Below, in pieces: positions 30,090 through 40,439 of a stretch of 64,000 nucleotides of DNA; position 1 is the stretch's first letter, and every line of letters begins with the position of its first letter. Made by a program: the position numbers and the translations under genes. The DNA comes from Pachypanchax playfairii (taxonomy: Eukaryota; Chordata; Actinopteri; Cyprinodontiformes; Aplocheilidae): the NCBI GenBank assembly GCA_006937955.1, contig SSNP01000065.1:2627146-2691145 (forward strand), in the 5' to 3' direction. The notes under the pieces are model-generated. The model was not told where the DNA came from and made no database searches. It saw only the letters and a list, made by a program, of their open reading frames with translations.

Positions 30090-31422
30090 GGGGTCTCATT
30101 TATAAAACTTTGTGTAGAATCTTTACTAAAATCGTACTTAAGCTCAGCAAAAAAAAATCTACTTACACCAAATAAGTTTGGGACCTATAAAACATGGCGT
30201 ACGCACAGCTGCACGCAATCTCCGCTTTATAAATCACACTGTACCTAGAAATGTGCTCAGGTGTTTCTGGATCACATCCCGCCCTCAACACGCCCACTTT
30301 CTGCTGTAAATGGTCAATGCAAAGTGCCTTGCTCATATACATGACCCGGCTCGTCACAGCATTCCACCAATAGGATAGCGACCGCAGATCAAGGAAGATC
30401 AAGGAGGTGGGTGAGGTGGAAAAATGAAAGGAAGTGCTTTTTGGAGGTCACAGCAGTGACATAACAAATAAGAGAAAATCCACAGATTGGCACAGCGTTG
30501 CTGAAACCGCCAATGCTGTGAGTTCTTCAGAGAGATCTGTGGCGGATATATAAAAAATGGTCCGATCTGAAGGTGGAGGCAAAAAAAAAAAGATGGCTAG
30601 GGTGTGTCTGCCACTGGAGGACCCCCTGGTACCTCTGATCCCCCACCGCTCACTGTTAGGATCTCAGCAGTACTCGAACCAGCAAGCATGAGAAGGAGGG
30701 AGACACTGACCATGTAGAGGAGACTAAGTCTTTTATTAATACAGATCAAATGTGTCCGTCATTAAAATATAAAACAAAACCAAATCTCGTTGTTTCCCCC
30801 CCAGTGACTCTGGACAAAGCGTCCAACGAGGCATCCTGGGAGGCGATCGAGGATGTGGCTGCGGGGTCGGCCTGTCCCACCAGTGCACCTCGGGCGCATA
30901 GCGCACCTGGAAGTGGCGGGTGCTAACTGACACTGTACAGTGCATGATTAGTGTGGGGAACGAAGTGCGAGAAGAACTGCACAAAATATGTGATGTCCTG
31001 ACTGAAATTTCAGACACACCTAAAGAATTAAAAATTGTAAAAAAATCACGTCTTCTGTGTTGGTCCTATATACGACGCATGACATTTTGTCTCAATCTGC
31101 CCCCCGACTGATATTCCGCATGTCGGGGTGGGGGCGGGGGCTGTGTGTGTGGGGGGGGGGAAGGGGTTGTTTGTTGTTCTGTGTGTGCACGAAGTGGTAC
31201 ATTCAATAATGCTGCTGGAATAAATAATTTTATCCTTCTCAGCAGCAGAACTGCAGGTGCTCTCCATGTCCAAAATGTGCATAAGCAGGTTCTTAGTCAA
31301 CTTAAAGTTGCACACATTTTTCCGCTATGTTTTTTTATAAATTTTAAAGTTTGCATGGAAAGTTGCTTACGCAGTTTTCCGACCCCGTTTTGTGCGTAAG
31401 CAAGCTTTATAAATGAGACCCC
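30090..31422 (+). mobile_element. PIF/Harbinger-like element, about 1.3 kb, decayed
   Basis: The left end GGGGTCTCATTTATAAA (30090-30106) and right end TTTATAAATGAGACCCC (31406-31422) are perfect 17-bp inverted repeats. Both subterminal regions repeat the theme (TACTTAAG, GTACGCACAGC versus GTGCGTAAGCAAG). The GGGGTCTCATTTATAAA end is familiar from teleost Harbinger-type elements. Inside is a decayed Myb/SANT-like ORF; no transposase remains. Confidence 0.85.
30424..31111 (+). pseudogene. Myb/SANT-like accessory ORF remnant of the Harbinger element
   Basis: Around 30480-30600 one reading shows TANAVSSSERSVADI then KKWSDLKVEAKKK, the third helix and basic tail of a Myb/SANT-like DNA-binding domain. 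Further on, 30920-31111 reads VGNEVREELHKICDVLTEIS, the C-terminal coiled-coil style tail of such proteins. In-frame stops and a gap with unrelated sequence (30600-30900) show decay. Normally the partner protein carries the transposase to the ends. Confidence 0.6.
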
Positions 31423-31429
31423 AGGACCT

Positions 31430-32390
31430 TATATGTCAAAAAATAATATGGATATGCCTCAAAGATCCCAGAAAGGTCTCAGCTCTGTTGCAGTGCAGCA
31501 GACAACATGGTGTTATGTTTTGAAATGTTGTCATCAGCTCCCCAGATAACAGGCTAAAGTGATTTATTTAGTCTTGGACTAGTAACATTCAGAAGTGGAA
31601 TAGATTGTCACTGCAGAAAACCTTCAAATGACTTGCAGTTAGATGGCCCTCTGCTTTCACAGTTCCTTTTTCACTGCTTTAAAATCTGATTAGACATCAC
31701 ATCAGAAACTTCAGATTTATTCAGCTGTGTCACTCCTGCTAGGATAGCCACTTATCCTGTCAACCACCTACACCCACCGGACATGGCAGGACCCTTATTA
31801 ACAGGCAAAGCTCCACTGGGTCGTACCAAAACCTCCGTAGGGGGGTTGCAGTCATCAACACCCTTCCATTGCACCGCTGAGTGACAGCTAAATGGTTTAA
31901 AATGTCACTTTGAATAAGAAGCAGACCACACACAGGGATTTACACACAAATGCTCATACATACGCCCTCACACAAATAGTTGCAAGCTAGATTAGATTTT
32001 CCTTTCTAACATTTATTCTGTGGATTAGACTTAATATTTGGAAATTGCATGTGTTGTTAAATGTCAAGTCCTGCGATGTAATAGGTGATGTTCATGATAG
32101 GTTCCTGTCATATATGTTAAAGTATTAGATTCAGGTTTACAGAATTTGCAAGATGGTTTGCTACGTCAGCATAAAGAAACCTCTCAGTTTTTTGTTGTTG
32201 TGGTGTTTTTTTTTAAATGTATCTTTGCTGCATACCTGTGTTCTCAAGTGGGTAAAAGGGAGGTCCGTACAACCGTCTTTCTGATACTGTTATAATAAAA
32301 CATACTCCAACAAAATGTTCCCAAAAGCAATTACATGACATTGCAAAGATTTACACTGTATATGTATGTTGGTTTTTTTTAGTTCCATTT
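31430..32390. other. Gene-free stretch
   Basis: No coding or element signal; short GT-rich and T-rich tracts only (32190-32215). May be single-copy DNA. Confidence 0.4.
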
Positions 32391-32953
32391 AGAGTGTTTT
32401 TCTTTTTCATTTATTCTATCTGTGGTTTTGTTTCTTTCTCCCTGGTATTAGTTATGGGATTATTTTGGGTTATGTGTTCCCTCCGTTTCTCTTGTCCAGC
32501 CCCTCTTGTCGTGTCTCGTTCCTCGTCTTCCTGTTTGACTCTTATTTTGATATCATCTGTACTTCCTGTTTCCCTTGAGTGTCGCCGATAGCTTGTTTCT
32601 CCTCTCCTCCCAGCTGTGTCTCGTCTCGTCAGGTTCCTTTGTGTTCAGTATGTATAAAAACTCTGTGTAGTTCCATTCTTTGTCCGGTGCTCGTCTTATC
32701 TCCGTCTTGTGCTTGTCGTCCTTCCCCGTCTCACTTGTGTTTTGGACTTATTCCTCTCATTCGCTCCCTTCTCCCCACAGTAAAGGTGCATTCACACCGG
32801 CGACTTTGTCAACGTCAAACAACGCTGATAACGCTCCAAATTTGACGTTTGAAGTTGAAGCTCATAACGCCTGCCAGTCAGAGCGCATAGGCGTTAAAGC
32901 TCGTAAAGCCTGATCGAAAAAGAGCGCGAAGGCGGGGCTTCCTTTGTTATCGG

Positions 32954-33268
32954 ATGTTCGGAGCTATGGCGGATCATATTGAGACAGTGGCTTGGATTTA
33001 TTTACTTCATAGATCTAGACAACGTCGACGTCGGGTGCATCAGCGCCGTTTGTGGATACACCCCATTCTTCAGATGCGTTCTGAGTTTGAGGAGTTTAAC
33101 CATTTGCTCCAGGAGCGTTTGGATGAGGTTCATTTATCTTCCATTTTGGCTGATCCCGCTTCTTCCCGGCTACGTGCTGGGACGTCTTACGTCGCTACGA
33201 TGAGACGCTCTGATTGGTTGACATGCCGCTTCAAGAGCGTTAAGAGCGTCAAAAGTTCAGCTAGCTGA
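32954..33268 (+). pseudogene. Harbinger transposase N-terminal remnant (HARBI1-like)
   Basis: The frame reads MADHIETVAWIYLLHRSRQR, then RRLWIHPILQMRSEFEEFNH and LLQERLDEVH. The WxHPIL ... R-x-x-x-G/E-x-[FY]-x-x-L-x-x-E-L pattern is the N-terminal signature of HARBI1-type transposases. After about 60 residues the sequence leaves the family; the DDE nuclease core is gone. Confidence 0.7.
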
Positions 33269-33273
33269 ACTTT
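33252..33273. repeat. 22-bp perfect palindrome
   Basis: AAAGTTCAGCTAGCTGAACT plus TT is its own reverse complement. It lies near the right end of the Harbinger element and is probably part of its subterminal structure. Confidence 0.85.
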
Positions 33274-33599
33274 GACCTTTTCTAGCTTTTCTAGCTTTTC
33301 AAGCGTCAACGCCTGAAACGCTAGAAAAGCTTGAAAAGTTGCCGCTCATAATGCTCACAAAGCGCCGCAGAGCCGTTGACGTCTGTCTGACGCCCGTCCA
33401 CCATAGACTTTACATATAAACTTGCCGCTTATGAAGTTGATGGTTGGGCCGGTGTGAACGCACCATAAGTGTGTTGCTTTATTTTGCAGCCTCGTCAGCC
33501 TGTTTATTTTGTTGCTTCATAAAGTGTATTTTCAGTTGTCCCCCCTGGCTCTTGTCTCCTGCGTTTGGGTCCAAAGGGAGGCAGGCAGGCAGTGCAGGC

Positions 33600-34335
33600 A
33601 GGCAGGCAATGATCAAAGAAAACAAAGAAATACACCACTGATCTGGAGCTCTAAAATAACGAGTAAGGCAGACAAGAAATTACAACACCTTTGTAGAGCT
33701 GCAACACTTTTTTTATTCTATCTGCTGATTTACTGAATTATCTAAATTATTATTTGTTCCTCTAAAAACCAAAATCAACTTTTTATTTGAGTTCCCTATG
33801 TGTTTAGCAAAAATAGTTAAATAAAAAACAACACAGAACTATAACATTTGTACTCATTGAAAGAACAGTCTTCGTTCTGCTCATAAAAACACAATGGGTT
33901 TGATACTTGATGCAACATGGTTTCATTCTACAGACCATGACCGCCCCGCTGCACGCTGTTTATTAATACAGCAGGATAAACAACTGTATGTACAGTCATT
34001 TCAGTTTGTAGGGGTGCTGTATGTTATTATATTATTACATATTCAATAGATGTTACATTCATATACATTTTTCTATTACACCTTCTATTATTGTCAACTG
34101 GGAGTGATTTCCTCACAATATTCATGACATAAAATGTTAATATTGTAACCTGTATCACAGCACACTATAGAAATGCAAGGGTATTTATTATTATTTTTGT
34201 TATGATGTGAATTTCTCACATACCACTATACCAGTGACCAGCTGAGACAACGTCCAGAACGTTTCTCTTGTTTCTGTTGGGGACTGATTTCAGTGCAACA
34301 CGCTAAGACCACATGTGAAAAATAACGTTTTTAAT
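33600..34335. other. Gene-free stretch
   Basis: AT-rich sequence following a short GGCAGGCAGGCA tract (33580-33608). No feature supported. Confidence 0.4.
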
Positions 34336-34340
34336 TAAGA

Positions 34341-34505
34341 ATGGCAGCTGGCGGGGGCGGTAACAGCGACGCATGTATTACTAACCCAGAACAACTTATT
34401 CCAAAAAGAGGAGCCACATCTGTAGTAGGCTACGAAATTTCTTCAGCTTCAAAAGGTCAGACTTGGACCAAACAACTATCATTTGTGGTAGTTGGCGGCT
34501 AGCAA
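34341..34505 (+). pseudogene. hAT BED-finger exon remnant
   Basis: ATG at 34341 gives MAAGGGGNSDACITNPEQLI and PKRGATSVV. A frameshift follows, after which RNFFSFKRSDLDQTTIIC reads in a second frame. This is the W-(K/R)-x-F-x-F-x-x-x-D-x-D-Q-T-T-I-I-C opening of a BED zinc finger of ZBED-like hAT transposases. The second CxxC cysteine, the histidines and the rest are absent or lost. Confidence 0.6.
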
Positions 34506-34509
34506 CTTA

Positions 34510-34970
34510 AAGAGAAACTCACCCCCCCTTCAGAAGACGTCCTTCCACTTGCATCATTTTAAAAAATGCATTTGTAAAAAGGCATGTCTAATCGCCGAGC
34601 AGGACTTTGATTGACATGTCGAGTTTAAACACAATGCCAGCAATACAGAGAGGCTACTAAACCGAGCATGCTGAGAAAGTAACATGTATAAATCCCATCC
34701 ACACAATCAGAGCCACAGCAGTAAAACTGAAGTCTTTGCCCCGATTTCATTATTCTTTAAATGATATTAGTTATTGCCTTTGTCATAGCTTTCAGAGCAG
34801 TTTTCCGATTGATTGTTGTTAGCCACAATGCTAAAGCTATTACCATGTTGCAGAGAGGTGTCTGAGTAAATGGCTGAATAAAAATATAACGTGCACAAAT
34901 CACATCCACACAATCACTGCAGTAAAATGAAGTATTTACCCTGATTTTACTGATTTTATTTAGAGTGGTG
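34510..34970. repeat. Degenerate tandem duplication of about 200 bp
   Basis: ATCCCATCCACACAATCAGAG with GTAAAACTGAAGTCTTTGCC (34691-34740) recurs as ATCACATCCACACAATCACTG with GTAAAATGAAGTATTTACCC (34899-34941). Both are followed by a GATTT(C/T)A-type stretch. Probably internal repetition of the host hAT relic. Confidence 0.55.
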
Positions 34971-35440
34971 TGAAAAACTATTTACCCCTTTCTTATTTCT
35001 TATTCTTTTGCAGGTTTGTCACACAAAATGTTTCTGATCATCAAACACATTTAGCCATTAGTCAAAGATAACACAAGTAAACACAAAATGCAGTTTTTAA
35101 ATGATGACTTTTATTATTCATGGAGAAAAAAAATCCAACCCTACATGGCCCTGTGTGAAAAAGGAACTGTCCCCCTTGTTAAAGGTGTGATGACATCACT
35201 GTTTAAACTGGCGTAAAGCTATTTCATGTAGTAGATATGCCCGCATATGTCAACTCTCAAAAGAATTTGATTAAAAAACTAACATGGCGGGGGTGTACGG
35301 GCAGGTCAGAATCCTCTTCTCAGCAACACGGTTCCTTTCATTAATGATATGTGGGTCTCCCTGGCTGACTTCGCTCTGATTGCCTACAACCATTGCCCGC
35401 AGCAAGCCTTTCTTCTCGGCTCCGTCAACAGTCCAGTAAC

Positions 35441-35518
35441 ATGGCGAGTGGACGTTTACAACCGTATATGTTTGAGCCTGAAACGTCTTCTGAGGAAGAC
35501 GGAGGGGTGAACACATAA
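35441..35518 (+). CDS. Short exon resembling the start of P2X7-ballast-like fish proteins, divergent from the THAP exon
   Basis: ATG at 35441 (AACATGGCG). The 25 codons include MASGRLQPYMFEPETSSEED. The R-(L/I)-Q-P-Y-M-F-E-P-E-x-x-x-E-E-(D/E) pattern recalls the N-terminus of intronless or short fish and invertebrate proteins that carry the P2X7 C-terminal (ballast) cysteine-rich domain. A GTGAAC donor-like site follows GACGGAGGG, or else the frame simply stops at TAA 35516. The ballast domain itself is not present here. Family link is a recollection and needs a search. Confidence 0.4.
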   Translation: MASGRLQPYMFEPETSSEEDGGVNT

Positions 35519-35718
35519 AACTCAACTAATCACATGAGCGAATAAACAGTGCTGTCAGATGTTATCAATGAAAATAGATTCACAATATGGTATGATAAAC
35601 CTGTTGCTCACGGACATTGTTGCTAGAGCGGCTATCACATGCTAGCATCATGAACTCTTCAGACCACGAACAAAAGTTTATCAGGCAAGGCAGCATTTTA
35701 TTAAATAAATAAACTTAC

Positions 35719-35914
35719 GGGTATTGACGATGTGGTCGCCTCCTTCAGGGTTGGTAAAGAATTTTTAATTAAAATCAGTTTCTTTGACAATCCCAACTTG
35801 AATNNNNNNNNNNAGCCACTCTTCTCTAGTTTTTTCATCCTTCGGGAGTGAGTGTAAACTTCCAGCATGGGTTGAGCATCCTTGGACACAACAGGTCCCC
35901 GTTTGCGTAGCCAT
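35719..35914 (-). pseudogene. THAP zinc-finger exon of the Kolobok-like element (interrupted by an assembly gap)
   Basis: ATG at 35914 (GAGATGG) gives MATQTGTCCVQGCSTHAGSL then HSLPKDEKTREEW, the C-x-x-x-C ... (F/L)H-x-(F/L)P-K-D ... W start of a THAP finger. Beyond the N gap another frame reads FKLGLSKKLILIKNSLPTL, which fits the C-terminal LKxxAVPTL-type end of THAP domains. The middle (CxxH pair) must lie in the unsequenced gap. The exon ends at a CGTAAGTTT donor. THAP domains bind the element ends; integrity cannot be judged with the gap. Confidence 0.7.
35804..35813. other. Assembly gap (10 N)
   Basis: Ten N residues, a placeholder of unknown true length, in the middle of the THAP exon. 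Part of the zinc finger is certainly missing from the sequence. Confidence 1.
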
Positions 35915-36389
35915 CTCTTCTCAAGAGCAGCAGCAGAAGCTAGCGCAACGCAGCTACCGGTGTATGGGCTGGGGGTGGGGTGGGGTGGGGGGTAGTGGGG
36001 TGGGGGGTTGGACTGTTTACTTCACTGTGCACTTTTATTGGACGCTATGAAATACGTAGATGAAATGCCACGTAGGAAAAAATGGTGCTTTCCGATTCAA
36101 CCGTTTTTTAAATATGAAACAAAGCGGACCGCCCACAAACGGGAACTTTGATACTCGCTTTGGACGTTCACACGGCCTCATCAGTGCACAACACATCATG
36201 ATATTTTAATTTTGATGTCATAACCCCTTTAAAAAAATAACCTAACTGTGGTGTATCACACCTGAGTTCAATTTCTGTAGCCACCCCCAGACCTGATTAC
36301 TGCCACACCTGTTTCAATCAAGAAATCGCTTAAATAGGAGCTGCCTGACACAGAGAAGTAAACCAAAAGCACCTCAAAAGCTAGACATC

Positions 36390-36868
36390 ATGCCAAGATC
36401 CAAAGAAATTCTGGAACAAATGAGAACAAAAGTAGTTGAGATCTATCAGTCTGGTAAAGGTTATAAAACCATTTCTAAAGCTTTGGGACTCCAGAGTGAG
36501 AGACATTATCCACAAATGGCAAAAACATGGAGCAGTGGTGAACCTTCCCAGGAGCAGCCGGCCGACCAAAATTACCCCAAGAGCGCAGAGACAACTCATT
36601 CGACAGGTCACAAAAGACCTGGACAACATCTAAAGAACTGCAGGTCTCACTTGCCTCAATTAAGATCAGTGTTCACGACTCCACCATAAGTAAGAGACTG
36701 GGTAAAAACGACCTGCATGGCAGATCTCCAATATGCAAACCACTGTTAAGCAAAAAGAACATTAGGGCTCGTTTCAATTTTGCTAAGAAAAATCTCGATG
36801 ATTGTCAAGACTTTTGGGAAAATAACTTGTGGACTGATGAGACAAAAGTTGAACTTTTTGGAAGGTAA
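36390..36868 (+). pseudogene. Tc1 transposase, N-terminal half, frameshifted
   Basis: ATG at 36390. Opens MPRSKEILEQMRTKVVEIYQ then SGKGYKTISKALGLQ, the paired-like HTH of Tc1 transposases. A few codons after ALGLQ are deleted and the frame shifts; other frames then carry IIHKWQKHGAVVNLPRSSRP, TKITPRAQRQLIRQVTKDL and WTDETKVELFGR (first catalytic Asp). The sequence ends there. The second Asp and the Glu of the DD34E triad are missing with the deleted half. Confidence 0.8.
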
Positions 36869-36879
36869 ATGTCCCGTTA

Positions 36880-38940
36880 AAGGTGCTGACCTGCTTGTTG
36901 AGGTGAGCCAGTAAGAGTCTCTCCAGGACTTTCATGACATGAGATGTCAGGGCAACTGGTCTGTAGTCGTTTGGTTCAGCTGGTTGTGGTTTTTTAGGTA
37001 CTGGAACAAGGCAGGATGTTTTCCACAGCACAGGAACTGTTTTCTGTCTCAGACTGGTGTTGAAGAGGTGCTGGAGAACTGGACATAGTTGCATTGAGCA
37101 GGTCTTGAGAACTCTGGGACTGACACCATCTGGACCTGCAGCCTTGTTCTGGTTCAGTTTCTCCAGTTGTTTCTTGACCTGGTTGCAGGTCACAGACAGA
37201 GTGGAGGTGGAGGCAGAGGAGGTCTTTGGGTGCTCTGAGGTGGAGGAAGATGATGCTGTGTTATGGTCCATGACTGAGCTGCAGGGTGACGGAGTGGAGG
37301 TGTGACAGGAAAGCTGTGGGCTCATGGAGGGTGTGTGGTCTGTGGGGCTGGAGGCAGGGGTGGAACTGAACCTGTTGAAGAACATGTTCAGTTCATTAGC
37401 TCTGTCCAGACCTCCATCAGTCTGGTCCCCCTTTACCTTGAAGCTGGTGATCTTCTTCATTCCAGACCACACATCCCTCACGTTGTTTTGCTGGAGCTGA
37501 CTCTCTAGCTTCTTCCTGTAGTCCTCCTTGCACTTCCTGGTTTGTGCTTTGAGTTGTTTTTGTGTTGTTTTTAATAACTCCCTGTCACCATCCCTGAAGG
37601 CTTTCTTTTTGATGTTCAGCAGCTTTTTCAGGTCTCTGGTGATCCAGGGTTTGTTATTGGAGAAGCACCTCACAGTTCTTGTTGGTACGATGCTGTCCAC
37701 ACAGAAGTTTATATAATCTGTCACACACTCAGTCATGGTGTTGATGTTGTCTCCATGAGGTTCACAGATGACATTCCAGTCCGTAGCCTCGAAGCAACTT
37801 TTCAGAGCACCTTCAGCATCATTAGACCAGGTTTTGATGGTTTTTGTGATCACTGGTTGCTGCTGAACGATGGGCTTGTAGGTGGAGGTGAGAAGAACCA
37901 GATTATGGTCAGATCTTCCCAAAGGTGGCAGGGCAGAGGGAGCTGTAGGCATTTTTAATATTTACATAAAATAAGTCCAACGTCCTATTTTCTCTGGTGG
38001 AGCAGCTGACAAACTGTTGGAATGTTGGTAAAGCTGTAGAGAGGGAGACGTTGTTGAAGTCTCCAGAGATCGCCATAACTGAGTTTGGATGCTGTGTTTG
38101 TAGCCTTGCAACAACGGAGCTGATGACATCACAGGCAGTTTCTGGAGCGGTACCAGGTATTATATAAACCGCTACCAGAATAACACAGGTAAACTCTCTG
38201 GGTAAATAATATGGACGGAAACTCACAGCTAACAGTTCGATGTCCCTCGTACAGATCTCCTTCACGGTGCCATGTCCAGGATGACACCAACGCTGGTGAA
38301 CCAGCACTGCAATTCCACCTCCCCTCAGCTTCCCGCTGAGTTGCTTACTGCGGTCTGCGCGGACCGTCATAAAGCCGTGTACAGACATGTTACTGTCCGG
38401 GATGTGTTCATGCAGCCACGTCTCGGTGAAACACATAAAACTGCATTCTCTGTACTCTCTCTGGGACCTGGTTAGTACCTCGAGCTCGTCCGTTTTGTTA
38501 GCTAGCGATCTGACGTTACCCATCACAACAGTTGGAAGAAACGGTTTAAATCTCCACCGCTTTTCTCTCTGCTTCACTCCTGCCCTGCGTCCTCTTCTCT
38601 TTCTCTTCAACTCCAGCGGGATTTGCTGTGTTATTTCACTGTTAATTTTGATTTGGGAGAGTTTTATCAGTTGGTCACGCTGATAAACAAGTCTTTCGTT
38701 GCCATGGAGACTCATCAAAACCAAATCTGGAAACAGCTAAAAAGAGCCAAAAATATCCAAAAAACTCTCCCGTGCAGCACAGCCTCCGAACCGACGTAAA
38801 AATCCTCTTTTAAAAAAAAAAAACTAATTTGACAGCTGAAGTCTGTCAAAAGACGGCTGTAATTTAAAAAAAAAAATCACGATAGCAAAGACAGAGCTAC
38901 TACAATTGCTGCCACCTCGCGGCGCATTCTAGAACGTTAA
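36880..38940 (-). mobile_element. Rex1-type LINE, 5' half, cut off inside the reverse transcriptase
   Basis: The minus-strand 5' end is near 38940. The element carries the endonuclease and the first RT block and then stops at about 36880, where the Tc1 sequence begins. This is unusual: LINEs normally lose their 5' end, not their 3' end. The missing RT core and 3' UTR therefore point to a later deletion rather than incomplete reverse transcription. Confidence 0.8.
36882..38724 (-). pseudogene. Rex1-type ORF2 remnant (endonuclease plus RT N-terminus)
   Basis: ATG at 38724. Block 1 (38724-37909) has a basic leader, MGNVRSLANKTDELEVLTRS, CSFMCFTETWLHEHIPDS, KLRGGGIAVLVHQRWC, VMAISGDFNNVSL and TLDLFYVNIKNAY (endonuclease motifs with catalytic TET and GDFN). 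A single frameshift at about 37940 switches to block 2 (37952 downward): ALPPLGRSDHNLVLLTSTY (catalytic SDH), IKTWSNDAEGALKSCFEATD, LEKLNQNKAAGPDGVSPRVL, PVPKKPQPAEPNDYRPVALT. Then the frame leaves the family at LNKQVSTFNG. One frameshift plus the truncation kill it; the part present is otherwise well preserved. Confidence 0.85.
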
Positions 38941-38950
38941 GTAGGGAATG

Positions 38951-39736
38951 TGTCATGGCCTCTGTTTGGTGCGAACCCTCTTACAAGCACAAGCTCCAGA
39001 CAACAAAACAGTTTTAAGATGTTTATTGAAAATGAGAGAAGCACGGCCAGGCACGTAACTCCTGTGCTGCTGGCGGTACAGGAACCGGGCCTCACCGGAA
39101 TGGAACCGTGAGTTTCTAGATGGTGAGAACACAGGTTAGTTATCTGGGGGTTGTGATGTTGGAGCAAGCATGAGAACAGGGGAGAAAGCTTACTTGGATG
39201 GCGCTGATGGTGGTGGTAGAGAGAGGAGGAGTTGTTGGCGGCTGAAAGAGGTCTGTGGGTCCGGAGTGAGATGTGCAGGTGCTGGAGGGTGAACAGATCA
39301 GCTCTGGGTCCGTGTTTGTCCAGCAGGTGCAGCTCCGGGGAGGAAGAGACAGGCGGAGAGCAGGTCCGAGGGAAACCAAGCCGGCGTGGGAGCCTGTGGA
39401 AGCGGCTGCTCTCCAGGACAGGAGGTACGGGTCCTCGGAAAGTCGTCGGATCCGGATGAAGCTCCTGAGGGAAAAGAAAAGAAAGACCAAGCGTTATGGG
39501 GCTCGTCTTTCTGAAAGGTGCATATGGTCAGTAGTTAGAAACCTCTACCAAGTGATGAGAGAGAACTATCTGGCGCCTGTCTCGTGTTGATCCTCCCCTT
39601 AAATCCCGTCTCAGGTGATGAGGAGAATGAGCCACACCTGCCGCTCCAGAGCTGATCCACCTGTTGGAAAGTAGGTTAATCGCACCCACACACACACTCA
39701 CACCCACAGGCAGATCAGCCACACAACAGAATGACA
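38951..39736 (-). mobile_element. Probable solo LTR of a Gypsy-like retrotransposon
   Basis: On the minus strand it starts TGTCATTCTGTTGTGTGG and ends CAAACAGAGGCCATGACA, giving TG...CA borders with a TGTCAT/ATGACA inverted end. A CAATAAACATCTTAAAAC polyadenylation signal lies about 70 bp from the 3' border, as expected for R-U5. No internal gag-pol and no second LTR is adjacent, hence solo. I see no clear flanking duplication, so the call rests on borders and polyA signal. Confidence 0.6.
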
Positions 39737-39739
39737 AGA

Positions 39740-40435
39740 AATAATAATTAACAATAACACAACTATCAACAAATAAATGTCAAAGAGTAACTAAAAAAAA
39801 TCTTATTTAACTATTACAGGTTACACGTGTTGTGTGTCCATCTTCATGTTTTTAAAGTAGTGGCTGAGCAGAGAGCTGATCAGTAACAACGGACAGTTCG
39901 GTCTGTGATGGAGTGATGCATAAGTTGGTAAGTGGAATGATGGTGTGCTGGAGCTGACTGGTTGATGGGGAGGCTGTCAAAACAAAATACAATTATTAGA
40001 TTACTTTATTACATACCAAAGCTAATGCACTGAATTTATATTTTACTTCCTGAATATTTCAATACCATTTATGGTTGAACTAATTTATGTAGAATCAATG
40101 AAATTAATGTAGAAGGAACCAAAAACATCCCTACAAACATACCGTATATATAGTATATACTGGTGTTGAAGCTGGCGTGGGTGGGGGGGCAGCTTTCAAG
40201 AGAGAGACCCAGTTCCTCCATGGCAACGATGAAGGTGTTTGGTGGAGGTTTGCTTGTGGTGCTACAAGATGTTGTTTTGTGTTGCTGCTTTTTCTTTATG
40301 GTTTTTGTTTAGCTTTTACTTACAAGATGCCGGCATTGGACAGCACTTTTTTTCTTTCATGAAAGATTTGTTTCGCTGCAATTCGCAGTCTCAGCCTGAT
40401 GAATCTGCTGGTTATTTATTTTTTGAACATCATGA
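39740..40435. other. Mostly unexplained; possibly the non-coding end of the P element
   Basis: No open frame of interest. Minus-strand sequence near 40370-40440 still contains CNLHIMMFKK- and FIRLRLRIAAK-like readings that could be the extreme C-terminus of the P transposase. Terminal inverted repeats were not found. Confidence 0.35.
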
Positions 40436-40439
40436 TATG

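Larger units (their letters stand above)
32784..33465 (+). mobile_element. PIF/Harbinger element, 682 bp, deleted transposase
   Basis: The left end AGGTGCATTCACACCGGC (32784) and right end GCCGGTGTGAACGCACCA (ending 33465) are 17-bp inverted repeats with one internal mismatch. TAA flanks both sides (32781-32783 and 33466-33468), the expected TWA duplication. The interior contains a transposase N-terminus and many AGCGTTAA/GCGTCAAC-like motifs in both halves. Confidence 0.9.
32394..33590 (+). repeat. Retroelement-like tail or LTR fragment split by a Harbinger element
   Basis: The flanks of the Harbinger element at 32784-33465 read as one pyrimidine-rich unit (CTCGTTCCTCGTCTTCCTGT ... TCTCCCCACAG ... 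TTGTCTCCTGCGTTTGGGTCC). The closing motif CTCCTGCGTTTGGGTCC is similar, in complement, to GGACCCAAATGCAGGGAG at 45637, and is typical of the end of some fish LTR or non-LTR elements. Class uncertain; no coding part. Confidence 0.35.
35183..36228. mobile_element. Kolobok-like DNA element (TTAA duplication) inserted in the Tc1
   Basis: TTAA occurs immediately outside both ends (35179-35182 and 36229-36232). The termini AGGTGTGATGACATCA and TGATGTCATAACCCCT are imperfect inverted repeats. Removing the insert restores a continuous Tc1 sequence (CCCCCTTGTTAA joined to AAAAATAACC). TTAA is used by piggyBac and Kolobok elements; the THAP exon inside points to Kolobok. A 10-N assembly gap lies inside (35804-35813), so the real length is unknown. 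No catalytic core is visible. Confidence 0.8.
34971..36870 (+). mobile_element. Tc1/mariner element, 5' part, carrying a TTAA-flanked insertion
   Basis: The terminal repeat region starts TAGAGTGGTGTGAAAAACTA and includes TTTCTGATCATCAAACACAT. It is interrupted at 35179-36232 and resumes AAAAAATAACCTAACTGTGG, CACACCTGAGTTCAATTTCTG, then the transposase start. The element ends abruptly in mid-transposase at about 36870, where it abuts a Rex1 LINE. The 3' half and second terminal repeat are missing. Confidence 0.85.

Noticed and set aside
31129..31165. G-rich tract as a possible quadruplex or promoter element
   Set aside because: Lies within the decayed Harbinger element, with simple GT/G-run composition and no supporting context.
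38951..39736. Full LTR retrotransposon
   Set aside because: Only one LTR-like unit is present, and no gag, protease, RT or integrase motifs adjoin it. Called a probable solo LTR.
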